NCBI GenBank assembly: GCA_007922195.1
Contig: ML681963.1
Span: 137,371,019 to 137,435,018, forward strand
Length of the DNA stretch: 64,000 nt
Reading direction: 5' to 3'
Origin: Podocnemis expansa
Lineage: Eukaryota; Chordata; Testudines; Podocnemididae
Positions 57,726 to 64,000 of this stretch are shown piece by piece; the stretch's first letter is position 1, and each line of letters begins with the position of its first letter. The position numbers and the translations under genes are program-made. The notes beneath the pieces are model-generated. The model saw only the letters and a list, made by a program, of their open reading frames with translations, ran no database searches and had not been told where the DNA came from.

Positions 57726-58060
57726 GGGGTTAAAGTAAAGCAGAGCACCTCAGAACGCCATTCCAGGACCCACAAGTTTGGCCAGCCAGTGTTCCAGGGC
57801 CCCTAAAAATAGAATCATGGGGCAAAATGCACCACACAACAGCATTTCTGAGCCAGCAGCCGGTGCCAGGGACACCCCACTCAACCTATGGAGGGAGCCT
57901 GCCCACAAAAGCGAAGTGCTGGCTCCCATCCACAGGCCAAGCCACTCCAGCGGTGGCAGAGGTAGAAGCCCGGAGCAGCGGGAGTGGGCGGGGGGGGAGA
58001 AAGGGGGCAAGTCTGGGGCCGTGAGCTCATGAGGCAGTTCCCACTCTGGGGTATCTAGCT
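57726..58060. repeat. Related unit lacking its right end
   Basis: It begins CAGGGGTTAAAGTAAAGC and repeats the inner words of the preceding element (CCATTCCAGGACCCACAA, GGGCCCCTAAAAATAGAATC). A GC-rich stretch follows with frames of 65-111 codons, none convincing. Its right side is cut by the hAT element at 58061. Confidence 0.5.
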
Positions 58061-58268
58061 CAGTGTTTCCCAACCAGTGTGCCATGGCACATTGGTGTGC
58101 CCTCAGGCCTGAGCAGGTGTGCCATGGAATTTTTTGAAAAACTACTCAGAGTTCTGGATTGGCTCATGAATATTCATGAGTTCATTTGGCAACTGTAAGT
58201 TGGTGTGCCTCAGAATAATTAAAGGTATCATGGTGTGCCATGGCAGAGAAAAGGCATGGGAACCACTG
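58061..58268. mobile_element. hAT-type MITE with perfect 8-bp duplication
   Basis: The ends CAGTGTTTCCCAACC and CATGGGAACCACTG are flanked by identical octamers ATCTAGCT (58053-58060 and 58269-58276). The inner words GTGTGCCATGGCAC and CATGAATATTCATG are shared with the element at 62668-63884. It is 208 bp. Confidence 0.9.
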
Positions 58269-58276
58269 ATCTAGCT

Positions 58277-58745
58277 GCTCAGCAACCACTGGGCAATCAA
58301 TGGCTGCACCCTTCCCGCCGTCTATATGGGAGGATGGCACTGCATAGGCTATGGCTGTGGGAGGGACCTATGCAAGGGCTGGCCCTTCACCCAGCGGCGC
58401 CGGCTGGGGGGTCAGTACTTCAGAGGGCTCCCAGGAGCCGTGTGGCGGGCAGCAGGAAGTAGTAGAGCACAGTCCCAATCGTGCTGCCTGAGCCCAATCT
58501 GCCTCCGACCACACGTCAGCCCAGCCCTTGTTCTGCCTCAGCAACAGCTTTATTGGTTTTTGGGCGGTGCCTGAGATGGGCAGCAGGGCGGTTGATTCAG
58601 GTCCCAGAAGCTGCACCAGCCTATCAGTGATGCCCCATCCCTGTGAACCTCTCTTCCTTCTCCAGAGCAGAGAGCCCCGGCCCATGCTTGTCACCCACCC
58701 AGCTGGGTGCTAAGGCCTCAAGGAGGGGCAGCTGGCCTTTCAGAA
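58277..58745. other. GC-rich stretch, no supported gene
   Basis: GC-rich, with several frames of 61-108 codons on both strands; none has a recognisable domain. It appears to continue the repeat-like DNA interrupted by the hAT MITE. Confidence 0.35.
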
Positions 58746-59838
58746 AGGCATTTGGCAGCTGCACTCACCTAACAGGCAGAACCAGTAGGATCTAGCAGCT
58801 ACAGATGCAGGAGTGGGACCAGTTAGGGCACAGAGCTGAGCTACAATATGAAACACAAAAGGAAAAAATCACCAGGACAGATTTGTGGACCAAAAAAAGG
58901 TCATGTCCAGGATACATGGTAACCCTAAACACATGCTCATAGAAACAGTAACAACATGATCAGTAATCAGGAACAGTAGTCTGTCTGGGTTTGTACATTG
59001 TCTTAATAATGTTGGATATTTATCAAAATTGGACCCAAGCAAATTTCCATCGACTCCAATTGAGACCTAAATTCACACACTTAACCACCTTCTCCACTCA
59101 CTTTGGCTAGTATGTTATAAAAGATTGTAATATCTGGCTATCAAAAGCATTGTCTAATGCCATCTAATCCATCCTATAAGGTGTGTGCAGAACAACACAT
59201 CCAGAATATGATGTTGCACTGAAGAATACCCTTCAATGTCCCCATACTAAACGGGGACAAGATCAATTTTTGAACTCACAGTCTTTAGCTGTGTATTTTA
59301 GAACAAGAGTCATCCCATATCCTTCAAAGTCAACACAATAAAGCAAATAGAACAATTTTGCAAATATCAAGTCATTTTAGGCATGAACAGTTATTAATCA
59401 TTCTCCCTTCTTAAGTTTGCTAGTATAATTGTGCCTCTTTATGAATGTTATACAAAGACCTTGTGGACTAAAGCACAGTCTGAGGCAGGTGATATCCTCA
59501 TATGTAGCCTTGATGAACATATGAGCATGTTGTCCTTCAATCCTTCCTTTTATAATAAAAGACTGACTGAAGCCCTCTGAATTCAGAGCCGTATAGAACC
59601 AAACAGACTCAGATGGTCATGATCACACTGTAGTGTAGGCCTTGAAAACTGAACCTGTCGTGTAACCCTCAATGGACTATCCAGGATAAAGCAAAGGCAA
59701 GATTCTGGTAAGGCACACACTAGAGCTGTCAAAGCTAGATAGTTATCTTTTTAAAATAAAAACATATGGACAAATGGCAGTATAATAAATGCTAAATATT
59801 AACTCAGATCAGCCAACATGCATGATCTTTTAATTGAT
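58746..59838. other. Unannotated spacer
   Basis: Nothing recognisable. Confidence 0.4.
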
Positions 59839-60043
59839 AAGCAAGGATTCCTGTGGCACTTTTAAAGACTAACAAATTTATTTTTTGCATGACCTTTTGC
59901 GGGAGAAAACCCCACTTCATCAGAGCATCTGACAAAGTGCGATTTTCTCCTATGAAAGCCGATGCAATAAATAAATTTGTTAGTCTTTAAAAGTGCCACA
60001 GGAATCCTTGCTCATTTTGCTGAACTAGACTAACACCTATCTT
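59839..60043. mobile_element. Penelope-like tail inverted dimer
   Basis: The minus half (59839-59925: GCAAGGATTCCTGTGGCAC ... CCCCACTTCATCAG) abuts the plus half (59926-60043: CTGACAAAGTGCGATTTTCT ... CTGAACTAGACTAACACC). The arms are about 90 bp with few mismatches. Confidence 0.85.
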
Positions 60044-61508
60044 CTATTCTTTACATAAAATAATTTGTGTGGAAGTATAAATCCAATAGATAGATTGTAA
60101 AGAAATAGCAAAAATTTTATAAAGTTTTGAATTTTTAGGTTCTAAAGCCTGATTTTTATGGAGCAATAACTGATACATATGGTACTGACAAGTGGTTGCA
60201 AATGCCTGCCTGGGCTGGGGCCTGCACGTGCATGAAGGGGGCCCGGACTATATGGGAAGGGGGCCTGAAGGTTAGGAGGGTTGTGGGGCCTGTCAAATTA
60301 TACTTTAACTGCTGAGTATACCCCAGGATAAGCAGAGTATAAGTTTGATTCCTACATCACAGCCACAAACAAAGTGACATGAGAGGCTAAACAGAATAAG
60401 AAGATGTAAAGAGAGCCTACATCGTAGGGTGAGAGACTAAATAAAAAAGGTAACCCCTACAATGACTTTAAGTGGAGTTATCCTGTGAGGGATGCAAGAT
60501 CACACTTGGCAAGGGGAGCTTTTGAACTATACTAATCTAATTCATTTCAACTGTACCCTCTTAATCTGACCCTTGGTTATCTCCAGTGAACTGTTATCTA
60601 CACACACGGCTCTCAGATGCACACATCTGGATCCACTTAGCCAAGTGGCTGCAGAGGAGTGTAAACCAGGGCAAAATTTAGCCTGCTGACACTCAAAATT
60701 GCACTGAGGGTTTTGTTTTGGTTTTTTTTTTTCCTGTTTTTGTTTGTTTGTTTAGTTGGTTTTATTGTTTTTTATTTTAAACTCCACTCTTGGTTAATAT
60801 TTTAAATTGTCCAAAGTACATGGAAGCGAGGTCATTTTAAATTCTAGACAAATCTCACATCATATGGATTGTTGAAAGAAAGCACAGGGTGCAGGGAAAA
60901 GAATGGAGTGAGTTGCATTTGTTTGGACTAAAGGACTCAAAGAATGGACATCTTTCAGGCTTTTGTTGAAATTCAGAATTGCTGCAGTAACAGACCAGAA
61001 TTTTCAAGATGAAAAGTGTGCATATACAAATCTTTCAACACCTTTTACTGGGTAATTTTGACACTATGAAGCTGCCCACTAATGTCACTGCTTTCAGGAG
61101 AGCATTTAGCAATGGACTCAGGGTGCCAGGGCCCCTTCTGGGTAGCATCATGCCTGGCACTTCAATCAACATCACTATCTTCATGGGCCTTAACACAACC
61201 AGATGCCGGGACATCTGAATTAACAACTATGCCTGTGGGTCTTTCTCCTGATCCTGAAAAGCTTCTGAGCAGACCAGCTAAAGAGAAGGAACCAAACGAC
61301 ATCACCAACTCCACAGTGTGTCTTGAGCAACCCCTAAGAAGTGCACCCAAAGCCATTATAGGTGTCAATTTCCACCTTTACCTTTCTTTTTGTCTATCTA
61401 ACAAGAGTCCAGTGCAGCCAAACAGGACAAATCTAGCCTTGTAACACAGTGTTGCGACAAGTTGGGCAAGCTAAGAGCCATGCTGAGCAGCTTGACCTCA
61501 ATATTTGC
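60044..61508. other. Unannotated spacer
   Basis: No gene is seen. 60190-60300 has a G-rich GGGGGCC-word patch. A T-rich tract with TTTG units lies at about 60713-60775. Confidence 0.4.
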
Positions 61509-61589
61509 CTCTAATACAGTGGTCGTCAAACTTTTTTCTTTAGGACCCAATTCCAGGTCCCTCTTCCATGCGGCAACCCTCCACTGTAT

Positions 61590-61961
61590 GGCTGTGTTCA
61601 CACACAGGGGGTTATTTCGATACGGTTGTTTCGAAACAACTTGTATCGAAATAACACCTTATTTCGAAATAGCTTAATTCGAATTAAGTTTGTTGATTCG
61701 AATTAAGGAAAAAAGCTCAAAGCAAAATAGCAGGTTCAGGCAACAGTTATTTCGAAACAAGTCACCGTTGTTTCGAAACAACATGTTTGCACGGCGTTGT
61801 TTTGTCCCCGCATGGGGTTTAACTTGTTTTGAAACAACGCCGTTGTTTTGAAACAACAGTTCCCGTTGTTTCGAAACAACCGTGCATCGTGTGAACAGCC
61901 TAAATCTTATTTCAAAACAACCTCTGTTGTTTCGAAATAAGAGGGCTGTGGGAACACAGCC
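61590..61961. mobile_element. Palindromic MITE, subfamily B (TTTCGAAAC), copy 2
   Basis: The ends GGCTGTGTTCACAC and GGAACACAGCC are flanked by TAT on both sides (61587-61589 and 61962-61964). The interior is made of GTTTCGAAACAA and TTATTTCGAAATA units, including CGCATGGGGTTTAACTTG as in copy 1. It is nested in a hAT element. Confidence 0.85.
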
Positions 61962-61999
61962 TATGTGTGTGGGTGGAATGGGACTCCTGACCCCCACGG

Positions 62000-62195
62000 G
62001 ATCAGCACTGGCTGGCAGGGGAGCGAAGGGCATTCACACACCCTCCTGGAAGCAGTGCCTGCCGGTGGGAGAGTGAAGGGCAGCTTTCTCCCTTCCTGGG
62101 ATCAGTGCTGGCTGTCAAAGGAGTGAGGGGCAGCCTCCCAGCCCCCAGAAGCAGTGCTGGCTGGCAGGGGTGCGAGGGTCAGTGTCCCCTCCCCA
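62000..62195 (+). repeat. Tandem repeat, about 50-bp unit, 4 copies
   Basis: Units start at 62000, 62049, 62100 and 62148 with GATCAGCACTGGCTGG or GAAGCAGTGCTGGCTGG and continue through GTGAGGGGCAGC-like words. It is the internal part of the hAT element. Confidence 0.75.
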
Positions 62196-62272
62196 CCCCT
62201 CAGTGCAGCACAAGTGCTATGATCCAGTACTTTCAGGTTGCGACCCGTACTTTGACAAACACTGCTCTAATA

Positions 62273-62524
62273 GACTGGCTAGAGGAAAATCAGAGCAACT
62301 TAGCCAAACGCTTTCCACAGCCAGGGGAATAAAGCCAATATCCAGGAGCGACTAATTGGCTCAGGTGTTGTGCCTCTAGTCTTCCAAAAACTGAACTACA
62401 GATCTCAGACAGAAGCTGCATCTTCCTGTCCCTTGCTAGCCCTTTCTCTCTTCTCTGTGTGCGTTTAACTTAGGAAAAAACAGGGTGAGACTGAAGGGAG
62501 GTAAGAACTAACAACAAAAAGCAA
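62273..62524. other. Short unannotated spacer
   Basis: About 250 bases between the hAT element and the next PLE tail, with no feature seen. Confidence 0.4.
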
Positions 62525-62667
62525 CTTCCAAAAGGGTAGCCGTGTCAGTCTAGTTCAGCAATACAAACAAGGAATCTTGTAACACTTTCAAAGACCAACG
62601 AATTTATTTGTCACATGTGCTTTTGTAGGAGAAAATCCCACTTCATCAGATGCTTGATGACTTATAC
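62525..62667 (-). mobile_element. Penelope-like tail, left half of a split inverted pair
   Basis: ACTTCCAAAAGGGTAGCCG, GTCTAGTTCAGCAATAC and GAATTTATTTGTCAC lead to the hairpin GGAGAAAATCCCACTTCATC and AGATGC. Beyond a hAT insertion the sequence continues at 63885 with a plus-oriented copy. Confidence 0.8.
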
Positions 62668-62836
62668 CAGTGGTTTCCAACTTTTTCTCTGCGGTGGCAC
62701 ACCTTGATACCTTCACATTTTTTGAGGCATACCACTATTTAAAAACTCATGAATATTCAAATTAACTTACATTATGAATATTCATGAACCATGGCGCAAT
62801 GTTTCGGAAATGCTGCTATGTGGTGTAGTAGGGGTA

Positions 62837-62990
62837 GCAGAGCAGGGGTGGCAAAACACGGGAGGTCAGGAGTTGCGTGCAGTGGCAGGAGTCAGTGTGG
62901 GGAGCAGAGCAGGGGTGGCAAAACACGGGAGGTCAGGAGTTGCGTGCAGTGGCAGGAGTCAGTGTGGGGAGCAGAGCAGGGGTGGCAAAA
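62837..62990 (+). repeat. Tandem repeat, 67-bp unit, 2.3 copies
   Basis: Units starting GCAGAGCAGGGGTGGCAAAA begin at 62837, 62904 and 62971, an exact 67-bp period. The first two units are nearly identical, so the duplication is recent. Confidence 0.95.
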
Positions 62991-63554
62991 GACGACAAGG
63001 GCAGCCATGTGGGGAACGGTACAAGGGTGAGGACAGGGGAAGGGAGAACAAGAGTGGCTTTGTGGCAGGGGCAGGGGGAACGGGAAGGTAGGGCAGGGGA
63101 GCCTGACGCAGCACCCACTTCCCCCTTCTCCACAGTGGCTCCCTGCCATCCAGGGCAAATCCTCACCCCACTGCTGCTCCCTCCCACTCCAGTGGGTCCC
63201 GTCTTCCCCTCTCCAGCCCCCTGCTGCCTGTGATGGACCCTCCCATCACTACAGGGGCCAGAACTAGGCCTCCAGCCCCCAGCGACACCACCCCACAGCC
63301 ACACCACACCCCAGCTACACACACCCCCAACCCAAGAGCCACCCTACCTACAACCCTAGTTACACACCCTCTGCTACACATCCACTCCCACCCACCTGTT
63401 ACACACATGCACACACCTGCCCCACACAAGTCCCCACAGCCCTCTCCCCCACAGAGCCCTTACCTGGACTGTTTGCAGTCTGACTGACACAAGCTGCTTC
63501 ACCCTGCAGGGGGAGATTCACACACTCCTGGTCTGCCTCTGGGCTTAAGCTGGA

Positions 63555-63740
63555 GCCAGGTTTAAGGTGGAGCCACCAGAACTCTGCATTCCGGCTGCTC
63601 CTGCTATTTTTAGGGGGACCCATGGAACTCTGCATTCTGACGCCTTCCTCTATTTTTAGGAGGGGCCAGAACGCTGCCTGCCTAAAAATAGGGGGCCTCC
63701 AGAACTGTGTTCCGGTGTCTTCCCCCTTACTTTAAACCCT
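63555..63740. repeat. Diverged tandem CTATTTTTAGGGGG units
   Basis: ACTCTGCATTCCGGC...CTATTTTTAGGGGG, ACTCTGCATTCTGAC...CTATTTTTAGGAGG, and an inverted CCTAAAAATAGGGGG follow within 120 bases, and the stretch ends CCTTACTTTAAACCC. The same words make up 57564-57704. Confidence 0.6.
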
Positions 63741-63884
63741 GCCTTTTCCCAGCCCTGCACAGCCCACGTGGCTGGGCTGAGTAGGGAGGGAACTTTAACT
63801 CCAGCTCTCGGGGATGCTCACAGCACACTCTGGGTGTTGCCGTGGCACACCAGTGTGCCATGGCATGCTGGTTGGGAACCACTG

Positions 63885-64000
63885 ACTTATATTTCCATGA
63901 ATTATTTTCCTCCAGTTCTGTAACTTCTCCATCTTCAAGTGTCTGATGAAGTGAGATTTGCTCCCACAATAAATTCGTTAGTTTTTAAAAGTGCCAAAGA
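63885..64000 (+). mobile_element. Penelope-like 3' region and tail, cut by window end
   Basis: It holds 3' untranslated sequence (CCATGAATTATTTTCC, TCTCCATCTTCAAG), then CTGATGAAGTGAGATTTGCT and CCCA. A deletion removes GAAAGCTCATG, and AATAAATTCGTTAG and AAAGTGCC follow. It is the plus-oriented partner of 62525-62667. Confidence 0.8.

Larger units (their letters stand above)
61517..62264. mobile_element. hAT-type element with perfect 8-bp duplication
   Basis: The ends CAGTGGTCGTCAAAC and CTTTGACAAACACTG are flanked by identical octamers CTCTAATA (61509-61516 and 62265-62272). It carries a nested MITE (61590-61961) and a tandem array (62000-62195). No transposase is seen. Confidence 0.9.
62668..63884. 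mobile_element. hAT-type non-autonomous element, 1.2 kb
   Basis: The ends CAGTGGTTTCCAACTTTTTC and GGTTGGGAACCACTG are flanked by ACTTATAC (62660-62667) and ACTTATAT (63885-63892). The ends match the 526-bp element at 18922-19447, and the inner CATGAATATTCATG words match 58061-58268. Frames of up to 129 codons are low-complexity (Gly/Gln- or Pro/Thr-rich), and I find no hAT transposase motif. It carries two tandem arrays. Confidence 0.85.

Noticed and set aside
1..64000. CRISPR array, operons or bacterial genes
   Set aside because: There is no regularly spaced repeat array, and gene density and repeat content are those of a vertebrate genome.
1..64000. Host exons and tRNA genes
   Set aside because: I looked for frames with splice-site context and recognisable domains, and for paired A and B boxes with cloverleaf pairing. 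Only the SINE at 21.7 kb had a convincing B box.

Overview
This window looks like intergenic or deep intronic DNA of a non-avian reptile, most likely a crocodilian and possibly a turtle. I found no host exon, RNA gene, CRISPR array or prokaryotic signal. The organism call rests on the combination of transposon families: a CR1 LINE with an intact reverse transcriptase frame, two DIRS-type tyrosine-recombinase retrotransposons, Penelope-like (PLE) tails, a PIF/Harbinger element with both of its genes, and many Harbinger- and hAT-type MITEs. DIRS and PLE together with abundant CR1 do not fit mammals or birds.

Layout. 1-8.2 kb is mostly unique AT-rich DNA, with one hAT MITE, a 460-bp fold-back palindrome and a GT/GC microsatellite. 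8.2-23.3 kb carries scattered MITEs, a CR1 3' end, the first PLE inverted dimer and a tRNA-derived SINE. 23.8-30.3 kb is DIRS element 1 on the minus strand. It is decayed, but gag, RT, RNase H and tyrosine recombinase can all be followed in order, between inverted terminal repeats and with an internal complementary region. 30.3-40.7 kb is mostly unannotatable, with a solo-LTR candidate and a CR1 fragment. 40.74-45.2 kb is DIRS element 2, which keeps its inverted ends, internal complementary region and gag but has no recognisable RT or recombinase. 46.6-51.4 kb holds Harbinger remains: a transposase relic on the plus strand and a convergent Myb/SANT-like relic on the minus strand. 52.3-54.0 kb is a PLE carrying a GIY-YIG endonuclease end, split by the young CR1. 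54-61.5 kb is mostly unique DNA with small MITEs. 61.5-64 kb is a stack of nested insertions.

How the parts relate. No gene here serves the host in any way I can see; the functional logic is that of mobile elements. The Harbinger relic explains the 3-bp TAA/TAT target duplications of the palindromic MITEs. The PLE endonuclease explains the window's most frequent dispersed repeat, which is the PLE 3' terminal region. Five of nine copies of that repeat are head-to-head inverted pairs, and the repeat carries a hammerhead-ribozyme-like core. Seven hAT-type elements can be delimited to the base by 8-bp target duplications. All assignments come from reading motifs by eye and remembering families; no database search was possible.
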